A stretch of 64,000 bases of DNA from Paenibacillus sp. DMB5 (GCF_001517085.1 NZ_LRAC01000098.1:78209-142208), one strand, 5' to 3'; shown: positions 15,679-25,425, numbered from the stretch's first letter. Notes: a model not told the origin generated them from the letters alone. Numbers and translations are program-made.

Positions 15679-17702
15679 TTGGAGACTTTTCTTGCCGTGC
15701 TTTTACTGCTGGGACTGATTGCGGTATCCAATGTTGTGAACAGGTTCATTCCGTTTGTGCCGATTCCCCTGATCCAGATCGGGCTTGGTGTCATTGCGGC
15801 ACTGGTCCCGACGGGGATACATATGCATTTTGAACCAGAGCTTTTCTTTGTGCTGTTTATTGCTCCGCTTTTGTACAATGACGGCAGGCGGACGCGCGCG
15901 GTGAGCTGTGGAATTTGCGGGCACCTATTCTGCTGCTGGCGCTTGGCCTTGTCTTTGTGACCGTTGTTGTGGCGGGATACGCGATCAACTGGATGATTCC
16001 GTCGATTCCGCTGGCGGCAGCCTTTGCACTGGCGGCCATACTGTCGCCGACCGATGCCGTTGCGGTCAGCTCGCTGGCCGGAAGGGTGCATCTGCCGGGC
16101 AGCATCCACCGGATTCTGGAGGGGGAATCGCTGATGAATGACGCCTCCGGTCTGGTCGCCTTCAAATTTGCGATTGCCGCTGCAGTTACCGGCGTGTTCT
16201 CACTGCCCAAAGCGGCATTAAGCTTTGTGCTGATTGCAGCAGGCGGGCTGCTGCTGGGAGCGGTGCTGTCTTTTCTGCTGATCCGCCTGAGCGTTTTTTT
16301 GCGCCGGTTCGGCATGGAGGACGTTACTATGCATGTGCTGCTGCAGATTCTTACGCCCTTTATCATCTACCTGATCAGCGAGGAGATTGGGGTATCCGGT
16401 ATCCTTGCTGTTGTCGCCGGCGGTGTCGTCTATGCGATTGAGAAGGACCGGGCGGCTTCACCGCAGTATAAACTCCAGCTTGTGTCGGCCAGTACCTGGT
16501 CGGTGCTGCTGTTTGTCCTGAACGGTCTGGTCTTCCTCATCCTAGGGGTGTCAGTGCCGGATGTAATAGAGGTCATTTACCGGGATGAATCGCTTAATAA
16601 TTTCATGGTGTTCGGTTATGTTTTGGTTATTACTGCACTTTTGATCGTGCTGCGCTTTGTCTGGGTCTATCTCTATTCCCTGATTGAAAGTCTAAGGTTC
16701 AAAGAGAAACGGACACCGCTCAAATCCCTGCTGATTACCTCTATTTCCGGGGTCCGGGGAGCCGTTACACTGGCGGGGGCATTTTCGATACCGCTGGCCC
16801 TTGGAGACGGAACGCCATTTCCGGAGCGTGATCTCATTATAGCGCTGGCTGCAGGCGTCATTCTGATGTCGCTTGTTATTGCCAGCATCCTGCTTCCGCT
16901 GCTGGCAGGCGAAGAAGAAGAAACGGTTCTCCAGGCACCAGGCAGGGGGAATGCCGAACTGGCGGCAAGATCGGTAGTCATTGATGCCGGAATGAGCATG
17001 CTGCGCAGTCTGGTCACCGAGACAGGTGAGCGTGCGAACCAGCCTGCCCTGCTGGAGTTCACTGACAAGATTGACCGCATTTGTGCGCTCAGGGCAGACA
17101 ACGATCCGGCTGCCGAGAAAATGCGCCGCCAAAGCGTAGAAGCCCGGCTCAGCGGACTTGAGGCGGAGAGGACCGAGCTGCGGCGGATGACTGAGAACGG
17201 GACCATTCCGGCACCTGTCGCGGTGAAGATGGAGGAAATGCTGGACCATACGGAGTCCATTTTGTGCCAGCGTTTTGATACGCATGTGAAGTTTTCACTT
17301 GCCGAGCTCCAGCGGCTGTTCTCCGGCTTGTTTACCGGACGGCTGGGCGGTGAGGACCGGCGGCAGGCCATCCAGAATGCCGAAGAAGCCCGCAAAGCCA
17401 AGATCGCCATGTGCCAGGCGGCAGTCAATGCTGTCAGCAGCGGCATCAACGCAGAGAACCGTGAAGCGGCGCAGCGGGTTATTAATAAGTATGAGCAAAT
17501 TGAATCACGCCTGGAACAGGGCGAAGGCTGGAGCAAAGACGGGGTAATTGACGATCAGAAGCTGGAGCTGAAGCTGAAGGCAATCCAGGAGCAGCGTGAC
17601 ACGGTGCAGCAGATGTACCAGACGGGGGCGATCAATCTCAAGATTGCCGGCAGGCTGCGGCGGTTCGTAGATCAATTAGAGACATCAATCTGGGAGGATT
17701 AA
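15679..17702 (+). CDS. nhaK: NhaK-type Na+/H+ antiporter (CPA1), one-base frameshift
   Basis: About 674 residues in two frames. The N-terminal frame from TTG 15679 reads [20 protein letters not shown] and [13 protein letters not shown] like B. subtilis NhaK; the frames part near 15895, where RRT should continue as [12 protein letters not shown], so one C is missing. The second frame holds the ion-binding motif SPTDAVAV, the [13 protein letters not shown] helix and [16 protein letters not shown] long cytoplasmic tail (about 420-674) is helical. An alternative is ATG 15672 (MQLETF) if a T in CTTGG is extra. It exchanges monovalent cations for protons and overlaps the translation signals of the following GNAT gene. 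Confidence 0.88.
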
Positions 17703-17704
17703 CT

Positions 17705-18235
17705 GTGGGGGAAAGAGCAATCGCTGCGGGTGGTCTGGCTTTTGAGGAGATCACTGAAGAGCATCTGGCCGGTGTGCTGGATATTTATAATTATTATGTG
17801 CTGAATACGACCATTTCGTTTCATACGGAGCCTCAGACGCTGGAGGAAATGAGACAGTCGGTGTTAAGCGGTGATCCGCGCTATAAATCATATGCCATCC
17901 TCCAGGATGGCAGCTTGGCGGGTTATGTGCTGATTGCCAGACATAAGAACAAGCAGGCCTATGATACATCCGGTGAGATTAGCATCTATCTGCAGCCGGG
18001 GAGCGGCGGACAGGGCATAGGCGGTCAAGCGCTAAGGTTTATTGAGCAAAAAGCGGCTGAACTCCGGTTCCACGTGCTTGTCGCCACCGTCTGCGCAGAT
18101 AATGAGCCCAGCCGCCGCTTGTTTACAAGACACGGCTATGAGCAGAGTGCCCTGTTCAGAGAAATCGGCCATAAATTTGGCAGATGGCTGGATATCGCCA
18201 GCTATCAGAAGATTATAGGGCAGGCTTCGATCTGA
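17705..18235 (+). CDS. GNAT acetyltransferase, phosphinothricin-acetyltransferase-like
   Basis: A 176-residue GNAT enzyme. The GTG start lies two bases after the antiporter stop and uses GGGAGGAT inside that gene. EEHLAGVLDIYNYYVLNTTISFH at the start and SIYLQPGSGGQGIGGQAL (acetyl-CoA motif A) are typical of the Pat/YncA group, as is the C-terminal NEPSRRLFTRHGYEQSA. Substrates in this group include amino acid analogues such as methionine sulfoximine; the actual one is unknown. Confidence 0.85.
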   Translation: MGERAIAAGGLAFEEITEEHLAGVLDIYNYYVLNTTISFHTEPQTLEEMRQSVLSGDPRYKSYAILQDGSLAGYVLIARHKNKQAYDTSGEISIYLQPGSGGQGIGGQALRFIEQKAAELRFHVLVATVCADNEPSRRLFTRHGYEQSALFREIGHKFGRWLDIASYQKIIGQASI

Positions 18236-18275
18236 CCGGAAGCAGTTGCAGCCGTTTAGAAAGCAAATCCGAATA

Positions 18276-18325
18276 AAGTCCGCCTGCAGCCGGGGAGTAT
18301 TCCCTGCCTGCAGGCGGACTTATTT
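18276..18325. terminator. Strong bidirectional terminator
   Basis: AAGTCCGCCTGCAG (18276-18289) pairs perfectly with its complement at 18308-18321, with A-rich and T-rich flanks. It separates the convergent GNAT and ThrE genes. Confidence 0.85.
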
Positions 18326-18333
18326 GCGTGTCT

Positions 18334-18756
18334 CTATACCCTTCTCCGGCGGAACATCTGACCCAGCACCTCGCTGAGCACCAGACCGGTAGCGATCGCG
18401 CCAGAGAGCAGCAGAGCCTGTACACCGTATTGAATCGCCTGATTATTGTCGTTCTCTACAAACTTGCGCATGGCATCATAAGCCAGTCCGCCGGGGACGA
18501 GCGGAATGATACCGCCCACGCTGAAGATGATGACCGGCATTTTGTAGGTGCGGGCAAAAAACTGGCTGATTACCCCGACAACGACGGTAGCCAGGAAGGT
18601 GGCGACCACCGTATCGAGCTGCTTGTCCAGCTCCAGATACAGCACCCAGCCAATCATTCCGGCGAACCCGCACTGTAGCAGCGCCCGTGCCGGTGCATTG
18701 AACAGGATGCAGAAGGCTGCAGCTGCGAAAAAGCTGGTAACGAATTGCAGAATCAT
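18334..18756 (-). CDS. ThrE2/YjjB-type threonine/serine exporter subunit
   Basis: A 140-residue membrane protein with four hydrophobic segments. It carries the ThrE C-terminal-half pattern: LFNAPARALLQCGFAGMIGW, then IFSVGGIIPLVPGGLAYDAM. In these systems the ThrE fold is split between this protein and the longer one encoded just upstream (18787-19554). The gap of 30 bases and shared direction indicate an operon. It probably exports small amino acids or dicarboxylates. Confidence 0.88.
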   Translation of the reverse strand: MILQFVTSFFAAAAFCILFNAPARALLQCGFAGMIGWVLYLELDKQLDTVVATFLATVVVGVISQFFARTYKMPVIIFSVGGIIPLVPGGLAYDAMRKFVENDNNQAIQYGVQALLLSGAIATGLVLSEVLGQMFRRRRV

Positions 18757-18786
18757 GAACGATAGACCTCTTTCACCCCGTATATT

Positions 18787-19554
18787 TTAGAAAAGCGACA
18801 GCACAAGCCCGATGCCGGTTCCGATGGCGAACGCGGTCAGGAAGGCGTCAGCCCCCTTGGACAGGCCGGAAACCAGATGGCCTGCCATCAGATCGCGGAC
18901 TGCGTTCGTAATAAGCAGCCCGGGAACAAGCGGCATTACCGAGCCGATTATAATCTTGTCCATTTCCTGGCCGATTCCGGCTCTGACCGAAAGGAAAGCC
19001 AGCAGGCCGATCAGAAAGGAGGCGGAGAACTCGGCGAAGAACCGGATCTGCACAAGCCGGTGCAGCCAGGTTGCTGCAGCAAAGCCCAGTGCGGAAACCA
19101 GCAGGGCCGGGAGCGCGTCCCAGAGGCTGCCCTTGAACATGACAGTGAAGCAGGAGCCGGTCACGGCAGCAGCTGCGATCTGCATCCAGGCCGGATAGGC
19201 ATGGGCGGCGTCATCCACGGCCCCCAGGCGTTCGCGGGCTTCGGCTGCTGTCAGCTGGCGCTCACTCAGCCGGCGGGAAATATCGTTGACCTCCGATACT
19301 TTCTTCAGATCGGTAGTCCGTTCCGCAATCCGGAACAGCTTCACCGGCTCTGTCCTGCTTGTAGTGAACATGATAACTGTCGGGGTCACATAGCTGTGGG
19401 CTCCCGGAAATCCCAGGGCTGCAGCCATCCTGGACATGGTATCTTCCACACGGTAGGTTTCCGCCCCGCTTTGCAGCATGATTTTACCGGCCAGCAGGCA
19501 CAGGTCGACGATGTCATGTGCGGAAGTGTTGCTGATATTGCTAGTGCTGTCCAA
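18787..19554 (-). CDS. ThrE1/YjjP-type threonine/serine exporter subunit
   Basis: A 255-residue protein. The soluble N-terminal part has the YjjP signature LAGKIMLQSGAETYRVEDTM and FTTSRTEPVKLFRIAERT; from about residue 120 there are five membrane segments, including GSVMPLVPGLLITNAVRDLM. It is the first gene of the two-gene exporter operon, and GGGGAGGATC lies before its start. Confidence 0.9.
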   Translation of the reverse strand: MDSTSNISNTSAHDIVDLCLLAGKIMLQSGAETYRVEDTMSRMAAALGFPGAHSYVTPTVIMFTTSRTEPVKLFRIAERTTDLKKVSEVNDISRRLSERQLTAAEARERLGAVDDAAHAYPAWMQIAAAAVTGSCFTVMFKGSLWDALPALLVSALGFAAATWLHRLVQIRFFAEFSASFLIGLLAFLSVRAGIGQEMDKIIIGSVMPLVPGLLITNAVRDLMAGHLVSGLSKGADAFLTAFAIGTGIGLVLSLF

Positions 19555-19697
19555 CTTCGTTAGATCCTCCCCTGGAATGTTATATATCCGATTGTCGCCG
19601 CAATTCCGAAAAAGATCAACCCTTAATCATCTCCATTAGGAAAAAGAAAAAATTTAACGGAACAATTTTGATTAATTATGCTGGAGTGACCGCTCAT

Positions 19698-20279
19698 TCA
19701 TTTATCCAGAGTCCATAACCCTGTTGCTACGCCGCCGGCTATAATGGTGAGAAGGGAGTGGAAAAAGGTTTCCTTGGAAATCAGAAGCCCGCCCGCCCCG
19801 ATAATTACTATATCGCTCAGAAAAATAAGCACCCCGACATTAAGCGGGATATACCGTCTCATAAACTTGGCCAGCAGATCTGTCCCGCCTGTACTGGCTT
19901 TATAACGCAGCATCAGCCCCAGACCGCTGCCCATAAGAAAGCCGCCGATGATTGCGCTGGAGATGGAGCCGATCTCGATATAATACAGAAAGTAATACTG
20001 AAGCGGTGCGAGCAGCTCAATCAAAAAGGATGAAACCAGGAGGCCGGCTATGCTGTTGTAAAAAATATCCCTCTCTTTAAGCCAGGCGAGCAGAAAAATG
20101 GGGAGGCTGCAGCAGATAACAGCCAGTCCGATCTTGATGCCGCTTATGTAATTGATAATCAAGGCTATGCCGATTACTCCGCCATCCAGTATTTTGTAGG
20201 GGACCAGAAAAAAGTTGGTACCGGCTGCAATAAGCAGGCTCCCCAGCATGATAACCGCAAATCGTAATAATGGGCGCAT
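19698..20279 (-). CDS. YitT-family membrane protein
   Basis: A 193-residue protein. ATG 20279 is preferred over GTG 20294 because GGAG sits nine bases upstream. Five to six membrane helices contain the YitT marks FFLVPYKILDGGVIGIALIINY and KASTGGTDLLAKFM. The usual cytoplasmic DUF2179 domain is missing, so this is the short form. The function of the family is not known. Confidence 0.85.
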   Translation of the reverse strand: MRPLLRFAVIMLGSLLIAAGTNFFLVPYKILDGGVIGIALIINYISGIKIGLAVICCSLPIFLLAWLKERDIFYNSIAGLLVSSFLIELLAPLQYYFLYYIEIGSISSAIIGGFLMGSGLGLMLRYKASTGGTDLLAKFMRRYIPLNVGVLIFLSDIVIIGAGGLLISKETFFHSLLTIIAGGVATGLWTLDK

Positions 20280-20350
20280 ATTCAACATCTCCACAAATAA
20301 GGCATGTCTTAATGAATATGCAGGTAAATGGAAAAAAATAGCCGGAATAC

Positions 20351-20374
20351 AAAAAATCCTGCTTGCGCAGGATT
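20351..20374 (-). terminator. Terminator on the minus strand
   Basis: AATCCTG (20355-20361) pairs with CAGGATT (20368-20374); read on the minus strand it is followed by TTTTTTG. It ends the DUF3231 gene. Confidence 0.7.
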
Positions 20375-20395
20375 ATCAAGTGACAGGTTTCATAT

Positions 20396-20917
20396 TCAGA
20401 CGAGCGCATGCTCCCTTGGTTTAAGCTTAAGCGGCGGGGGTACCAGCCAGCCTTTCTTTTTATGCAGATGGAGCAGTGCAAGCCCTAGTGCGGTCATTTG
20501 CGAATGGAACTTCATGTACATGGCTCCGAGATCCTCGCGGATTGACATACCCGCGGCCTGGCTGCAAACAACCAGTCCGGCTGCAGCAGAGGATGACATC
20601 GCAGCGGCAATTTCCGGATCAGTAAATCTGGCTCCGGCCGGAATGTCTTCGAGCCTTGCCGATGGACGGTCAGGCAGCTGCGGAGGCGCCATGAAGCCGT
20701 TCACCTTCAGCAGCTTGTCACATGCTTTGATTTCCCGGTGCACCTGATCGATGAAGTCATCAATAATTTCTTTCAGCTCTTTGTCTCCGGCGTAGTAATG
20801 GAAGGTCTGAAAAGCGGATAATGCCATTTTGGCTGACGCGGAAAATTGCCACAGGCCATAGATTTCCCCGTAATGAAGCGGCTCGTCCTGCGGGCTGCCG
20901 CTGAGCACTCCTGACAT
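20396..20917 (-). CDS. DUF3231-family protein
   Basis: A 173-residue helical protein; ATG 20917 (MSGVLSG) lies eight bases after GGAG and is preferred over GTG 20923. EPLHYGEIYGLWQFSASAKMAL and QTFHYYAGDKELKEIIDDF are the start of one DUF3231 unit. Full-length relatives have two units, so this is a single-unit, ferritin-like four-helix member. Its function is unknown; relatives are often linked to spores. Confidence 0.8.
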   Translation of the reverse strand: MSGVLSGSPQDEPLHYGEIYGLWQFSASAKMALSAFQTFHYYAGDKELKEIIDDFIDQVHREIKACDKLLKVNGFMAPPQLPDRPSARLEDIPAGARFTDPEIAAAMSSSAAAGLVVCSQAAGMSIREDLGAMYMKFHSQMTALGLALLHLHKKKGWLVPPPLKLKPREHALV

Positions 20918-21096
20918 ATGCACATCTCCTTATATTATATAATTAGGAACGTGGCTTTAGGTTGTCCGGCATAGCCTGTTTTATACAAAACCATAATAAA
21001 CGAACAAATAAAACTTGCAGCCAACCATAAAAACAACTATATTAATAGTAATTATTACGGATAATCTGAATTTTTAATAAAGCAGGTGAACAGCGG

Positions 21097-21321
21097 ATGG
21101 ATTATACATACAAAGTGCTGCAGAGCGATCTGGATCTTCTGGCAGCCGCCTTATCAGAGATACCGGTTGCAGTAGCTGTTAAGGAATATGAGGATGATAT
21201 TCTGGAGGATGGTGACCGGATCAGGGAATACACGCCGAACTCTGTGAGAATAGGCGGTTTATCTTACTGCCGTAAGCTGTATGAATTCCGTGCTTATCCG
21301 GCTGACATACGACAATCATAA
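21097..21321 (+). CDS. Small unknown acidic protein
   Basis: A 74-residue protein beginning MDYTYKVLQSDLDLLAAALS, rich in D and E, with one Cys (SYCRKLY). AGGTGA lies seven bases before ATG. There is no signal peptide or membrane helix, and no family is recognised. It is preceded by a 170-base AT-rich promoter region and followed by a long-loop terminator. Confidence 0.65.
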   Translation: MDYTYKVLQSDLDLLAAALSEIPVAVAVKEYEDDILEDGDRIREYTPNSVRIGGLSYCRKLYEFRAYPADIRQS

Positions 21322-21338
21322 GCTCCGCAGCTTTTATA

Positions 21339-21389
21339 TACCCCCATTACTTGTGTCTGCATATACTCAGATGCCTGGTATGGGGGTAT
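21339..21389. terminator. Long-loop hairpin between convergent genes
   Basis: ATACCCCCAT (21339-21348) and ATGGGGGTAT (21380-21389) form a perfect 10-bp stem with a 31-base loop between the small gene and the convergent AraC gene. The tail is poor in T, so it is a weak terminator at best. Confidence 0.5.
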
Positions 21390-21396
21390 TATGCTG

Positions 21397-22268
21397 CTAA
21401 CGTGAATACCGCTTGCGGTAGCGCAGCGGAGAGATACCGACCTTGCGGGTAAAGCGCCGAGAGAAGTAGGCGGTGCTCTCAAACCCGGTCCGTTCAGCGA
21501 TACCGGCAACAGAAATTTCGGTCTTCAGCAGGAGCAGCTTGGCCTGCTCCAGCCGGTAGTCGGTCAAATATTCCATCGGCGTCAGGCTATATACGCGCTT
21601 CATACAGCGGGCCAGATAATTGTAATGAAAATGCAGCTCCTCTGCCAGGACATTGTTAGTCAGCGGTTCGGCATAATGATTGCGGATATAAGCCTCCGTC
21701 TGCTCTGCGATCTCCACGGCATGGCTGCCGGCGGTATCCTGCTGCGTCAGATCCAGCATCCGCAGCATTTCTTCGAATATCCGCTGCTGCTGCCATACTG
21801 CGCTTGAACGTCTGGCCCGGTTCAGCTGGATCAGCAGCTCAGCCTGTCCGCTCCGCTCAAACGGGTCCGGCAATGCGCCAAACTGCGGCACCCGGATCGT
21901 GTAAGGATGAGTAAGGAACTGGCTGAAATGGGCGTCGCGGTCAGCATAGACCGGCTCGCCTTCCGCTTCGGCCCATTCTCCGACGGTATGAAAGTGAACC
22001 CAGAAAAACGAAGTCTTCTCCTCGCAGGGTTTGGCCGAATAGTGATAACGGTCCGGCAGCAGCAGCAGGCTATGGCCAGCGGGCACAGCCCATTGTTTAT
22101 GCTCTTCCCCGATATACAGACACCCTTCCTCGACAAAAATCAGGTCGAATTTGCCCATTGCCCTGCGGTTTGGATGCTGGTCACCACGCTGATAGACAGT
22201 CCGGTCACATTCCAGAAAATAAGGGAAGGGCGGCGCGCCATGTGGATATATGAAGGTATGGTTGTCAT
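21397..22268 (-). CDS. AraC-family regulator of the GH127 gene, one-base frameshift near the start
   Basis: The main frame encodes a cupin-type sensor (KFDLIFVEEGCLYIGEE, AGHSLLLLPDRYHY) and a C-terminal AraC helix-turn-helix pair (about the last 100 residues: YLARCMKRVYSLTPMEYLTDYRLEQAK, then VAGIAERTGFESTAYFSRRF). The first in-frame ATG is 22158, but typical family sequence continues upstream (HGAPPFPYFLECDRTVYQRG) to ATG 22268, which has a good AAAGGGG site but is one base out of frame. A lost G at 22260-22261 explains this. It faces away from the GH127 gene, its probable target. Confidence 0.85.
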
Positions 22269-22301
22269 CGGACTGCCCCTTTTATTAGTGTGAAATAGTA
22301 C

Positions 22302-22336
22302 AAAAACAGGGTTGCTTCTGATCCTGTTTTTGTTTT
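22302..22336 (+). terminator. Hairpin with T tail upstream of the GH127 gene
   Basis: AAAAACAGG (22302-22310) pairs with CCTGTTTTT (22323-22331), followed by GTTTTATTTT. Its place between divergent genes, before the GH127 start, allows a role as a leader attenuator as well as a boundary. Confidence 0.5.
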
Positions 22337-22395
22337 ATTTTACCGTCTATAATGGCAATTAGCGAGGAGAAATATTTAGCGGAGGGAAGAATAAA

Positions 22396-24348
22396 ATGAA
22401 CAAAATAACTCAGACAAAGAATACGCTGAAGGGCAAAACCTCAATCAAAGACGAATTCTGGGGTCGCTATATCAGGCTGGTTCAGGATGTTGTTATCCCG
22501 TATCAATATGAAGCGCTGCATGACCGTGTGCCGGAAGCGGAGCCGAGCCATGCCATTGCCAATTTTGAAATCGCTGCCGGCAGGCGCACCGGTGAATTTA
22601 AGGGCTGGGTATTCCAGGACAGTGACGTGGCCAAATGGCTGGAGGCCGTTGGTTATTCCCTGAGTATTAAACGTGATCCGGAGCTGGAGCGACGTGCGGA
22701 TGAGGTGATCGAGCTGGTCGGTGCAGCACAGCAGCCGGACGGTTATCTGGATACTTATTTTATCATTAAAGAACCCGGCAAACGCTGGACCAACCTGCAG
22801 GACTGCCATGAGCTGTATTGTGCAGGCCATTTTATCGAAGCAGCAGTTGCTTATTACGAAGCCACAGGCAAAGACAGGCTCCTGAACATTGTCCGGAAGC
22901 TGGTTGATCACATCGCTTCCGTATTTGGACCTGAAGAGGGCAAGCTTAAAGGATATGACGGACATCAGGAAATCGAGCTGGCCCTGGTGAAGCTATACAA
23001 GCTTACCGGTGAGCAGAAATATCTCGAGCTCAGCAGCTTTTTCATTGACCAGCGCGGGCAGGAGCCTAACTTCCTGCGCAAGGAGTGGGAGGACCGGGGG
23101 CAGGTTACCCACTGGAGCGGTAAAACGGACAAGACTGATCTGGCCTATCTCCAGGCGCATCTTCCGGTCCGCGAGCAGAGTGTGGCCGTAGGCCATTCGG
23201 TCCGGGCAGTCTATATGTATACTGCTATGGCAGATTTAGCAGCGCTCACCAGTGACGCCGGGCTGCGCGAGGCCTGTGAACGGCTGTGGCAGAACATGAC
23301 GCAGAAGCAGATGTATATTACCGGCGGGATCGGCTCTACCCATCACGGGGAAGCGTTCACCTTTGACTACGATCTGCCTAACGACACGGTTTACGCTGAG
23401 ACCTGCGCTTCCATCGGCCTGATCTTTTTTGCAAAGCGGATGCTGGAGCTTGAACCCGATGCCAAATATGCGGATGTAATGGAACGTGCGCTGTATAACA
23501 ATGTGCTTGGTTCCATGGCCCAGGACGGCAAGCATTACTTCTACGTCAATCCGCTGGAAGTATGGCCGCAGGCCTGCAGCTGCAATCCCGGCAAGCATCA
23601 TGTCAAAGCAGAGCGCCAGGGCTGGTTCGGCTGTGCCTGCTGCCCGCCGAATGTGGCGCGTCTGCTGACCTCATTGAACCAGTATATCTATACTGTGCAC
23701 GGAGATACCTTGTATACGAACCTTTATATCGGCAGTGAATCCGTCTTTACACTTGGCGGACAGGAGGTTTCTGTGAGCCAGCAGAGCAATTATCCGTGGG
23801 AGGGTAAAGTGCAATTAAAGGTGGAGCCGGCTGCGGCTGCAGAGTTCGGTATTGCGGTGAGGATTCCTTCCTGGAGTAAAGGCTTTGAGCTGACAGTGAA
23901 CGGTGAAGCGGTAGATTCCGCTACTGAGCAGGAGCAAGGGTATGCTGTCATCCGCCGAGTATGGAACGCCGGGGATGTCATCGAGCTGAACCTTCCGATG
24001 CAGGCAAGCCGAATCTATGCCCATCCGAAGCTGCGTGCGGATGCCGGACAGACAGCTATACAGCGGGGACCGCTCGTCTATTGTCTGGAGGAAGCGGACA
24101 ACGGCGGGACGCTCAGCTCCCTGTCATTGAATGGATCCGGAGTGTTATCGGAGAGCTTCGATGCTTCGCTGCTGGGCGGAGCCGTCATTGTGAAGACTGA
24201 CGGCTTCCGTGTAGACGAGGCGAGCTGGAACGGTGAATTATACGGCAGTATTAAGGCCGAGACCAAGCCTGTCGAAATTACGGCTATTCCATATTACCTG
24301 TGGGGCAACCGCGGCAGCGGCGAGATGAAGGTATGGATCCGGGGTTAA
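22396..24348 (+). CDS. GH127 beta-L-arabinofuranosidase
   Basis: A 650-residue enzyme of glycoside hydrolase family 127, which releases L-arabinose from beta-L-arabinofuranosyl chains of plant glycoproteins. The (alpha/alpha)6 barrel holds YITGGIGSTHHGEAF and the acid/base Glu in NDTVYAETCASIG (near residue 335). The zinc-bound Cys cluster WFGCACCPPNVAR (near 411-423) contains the Cys nucleophile known from HypBA1. C-terminal beta domains follow. No signal peptide is present, so it works on imported oligosaccharides. GGAGGG precedes the start. The divergent AraC gene is probably its regulator. Confidence 0.92.
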   Translation: MNKITQTKNTLKGKTSIKDEFWGRYIRLVQDVVIPYQYEALHDRVPEAEPSHAIANFEIAAGRRTGEFKGWVFQDSDVAKWLEAVGYSLSIKRDPELERRADEVIELVGAAQQPDGYLDTYFIIKEPGKRWTNLQDCHELYCAGHFIEAAVAYYEATGKDRLLNIVRKLVDHIASVFGPEEGKLKGYDGHQEIELALVKLYKLTGEQKYLELSSFFIDQRGQEPNFLRKEWEDRGQVTHWSGKTDKTDLAYLQAHLPVREQSVAVGHSVRAVYMYTAMADLAALTSDAGLREACERLWQNMTQKQMYITGGIGSTHHGEAFTFDYDLPNDTVYAETCASIGLIFFAKRMLELEPDAKYADVMERALYNNVLGSMAQDGKHYFYVNPLEVWPQACSCNPGKHHVKAERQGWFGCACCPPNVARLLTSLNQYIYTVHGDTLYTNLYIGSESVFTLGGQEVSVSQQSNYPWEGKVQLKVEPAAAAEFGIAVRIPSWSKGFELTVNGEAVDSATEQEQGYAVIRRVWNAGDVIELNLPMQASRIYAHPKLRADAGQTAIQRGPLVYCLEEADNGGTLSSLSLNGSGVLSESFDASLLGGAVIVKTDGFRVDEASWNGELYGSIKAETKPVEITAIPYYLWGNRGSGEMKVWIRG

Positions 24349-24499
24349 TGCCCGAAATGCAGATGATAAGCTCAGCCTGCTGGGCAACGGCTATCCAAGA
24401 AGCAGATTAGGCAGCTAATCATTACTTTGGGCAGCGGGCGGACGGAAGGGCACTGCTGTAGCTTCATGTGTTAAACAGCAACTTTATGCACAGCGTAGG

Positions 24500-24546
24500 C
24501 GTCTCATAAGTATCCGGTTAAAGGAGGATACTTATGAGACGTTTTT
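24500..24546 (+). promoter_or_regulatory. Perfect 16-bp hairpin enclosing a ribosome binding site and start codon
   Basis: CGTCTCATAAGTATCC (24500-24515) is exactly complementary to 24526-24541, with a 10-base loop. The Shine-Dalgarno AAAGGAGG (24520-24527) lies in the loop and stem top, and the ATG at 24534 lies inside the 3' arm. TTTTTAT follows the stem at once, so it also looks like an intrinsic terminator placed over the start of the gene. It may control translation or transcription of the lipoprotein. Confidence 0.7.
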
Positions 24547-25034
24547 ATATAATGCTGCCTGTACTTGCAGCACTGCTGCTGGCAGGCTGCGGAAACAACG
24601 GGCAGCTGGACGGTGCAGAGGGACAGGGCGGAGAGGCAGCACTGCTGCAGGAAGGAACTCCGGAGGCGGATTCAGCGGAATATAAACGGGAGATTGCCTT
24701 TGACATTGATGCCATCTCTGATCCGATTGTAAACGACGAGATTAAGGCGAGCCTGAAAGCCGCACTTGAGGGGATCGTTAATGAGGATCTTGAGCAGTTC
24801 AACAGTGCCTTTACAACGCCAGATCTGGCCAAGGCGAATGAGTACGGCTTCAAGACCGGAGGGGGAATTACCTTCACTGGAGTGGATTATATCTCTAACC
24901 AGCCGGAAGGCAGAGTAGTGATGAATGTGAATTACAACTGGATTACCGCAGACGGTGAAGAGAGGGCAGACAGCCCGAACTACTGGTTTATGCAGAGCAA
25001 GGAAGGCAAGTGGGGGTTGGTCACTATTGACTGA
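24534..25034 (+). CDS. Lipoprotein of unknown function
   Basis: A 166-residue protein with a lipoprotein signal peptide (RRFYIMLPVLAALLLAGCG; lipobox LAGC with Cys 19). After an acidic Gly-rich linker, residues about 65-166 form an alpha+beta domain (EGIVNEDLEQFNSAF, then GVDYISNQPEGRVVMNVNYNW) resembling small cell-surface NTF2-like or DUF-type domains. It is expected to be anchored on the outer face of the membrane. Its start codon is buried in a perfect hairpin, the most unusual feature of this gene. Confidence 0.8.
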   Translation: MRRFYIMLPVLAALLLAGCGNNGQLDGAEGQGGEAALLQEGTPEADSAEYKREIAFDIDAISDPIVNDEIKASLKAALEGIVNEDLEQFNSAFTTPDLAKANEYGFKTGGGITFTGVDYISNQPEGRVVMNVNYNWITADGEERADSPNYWFMQSKEGKWGLVTID

Positions 25035-25083
25035 TCCTTCTAACCAGACTGTGAAGCGGCTCTCAGCTATCATTACTAAGGTG

Positions 25084-25271
25084 TTTAACTGTACTTTGTG
25101 CAACTAAAACACCTGTTTTTTGCGGAAATGGAGTATAGCTGCACTTTGTACACTTAAAAGCACTGAAAATCTCTGAATTAGGCTATCCTGCCTGTTTTAG
25201 TTGCACGGAATACACTTAAAGCGCACAAAGGCAACTATTTACCGGATTTAGTTGCATAAACTGCAGTTAAA
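25084..25271. repeat. Four-module palindromic repeat element, copy B (subfamily 2)
   Basis: Four modules of about 26 bp start at 25084, 25134, 25195 and 25246 (spacing 50, 61, 51). Each follows TTTAACTGCA, 5-6 bases, TGCAACTAAAA or its inverse. Modules 1 and 2 read in one direction and 3 and 4 in the other, so module 1 can pair with 4 and 2 with 3. The element starts 50 bases after the lipoprotein stop, in the gap between convergent genes. Confidence 0.85.
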
Positions 25272-25339
25272 CCGGTTTACTCGTTACTCCCGGCAACATA
25301 AAACTCCCAGCAATTCTGAACCCGGCAGCCTTACACACA

Positions 25340-25384
25340 AAGAACCCGGTTACGCCGCAGCAGCGGATAACCGGGTTCTTTTAC
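25340..25384. terminator. Bidirectional terminator
   Basis: AAGAACCCGGTTA (25340-25352) pairs with TAACCGGGTTCTT (25368-25380). The A and T flanks allow use by the GH94 gene on the minus strand and by transcripts from the left. Confidence 0.85.
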
Positions 25385-25425
25385 ATCCAAAAGCTTACGT
25401 CCGCCTAAGCGGCCTCAGCAGCTAA

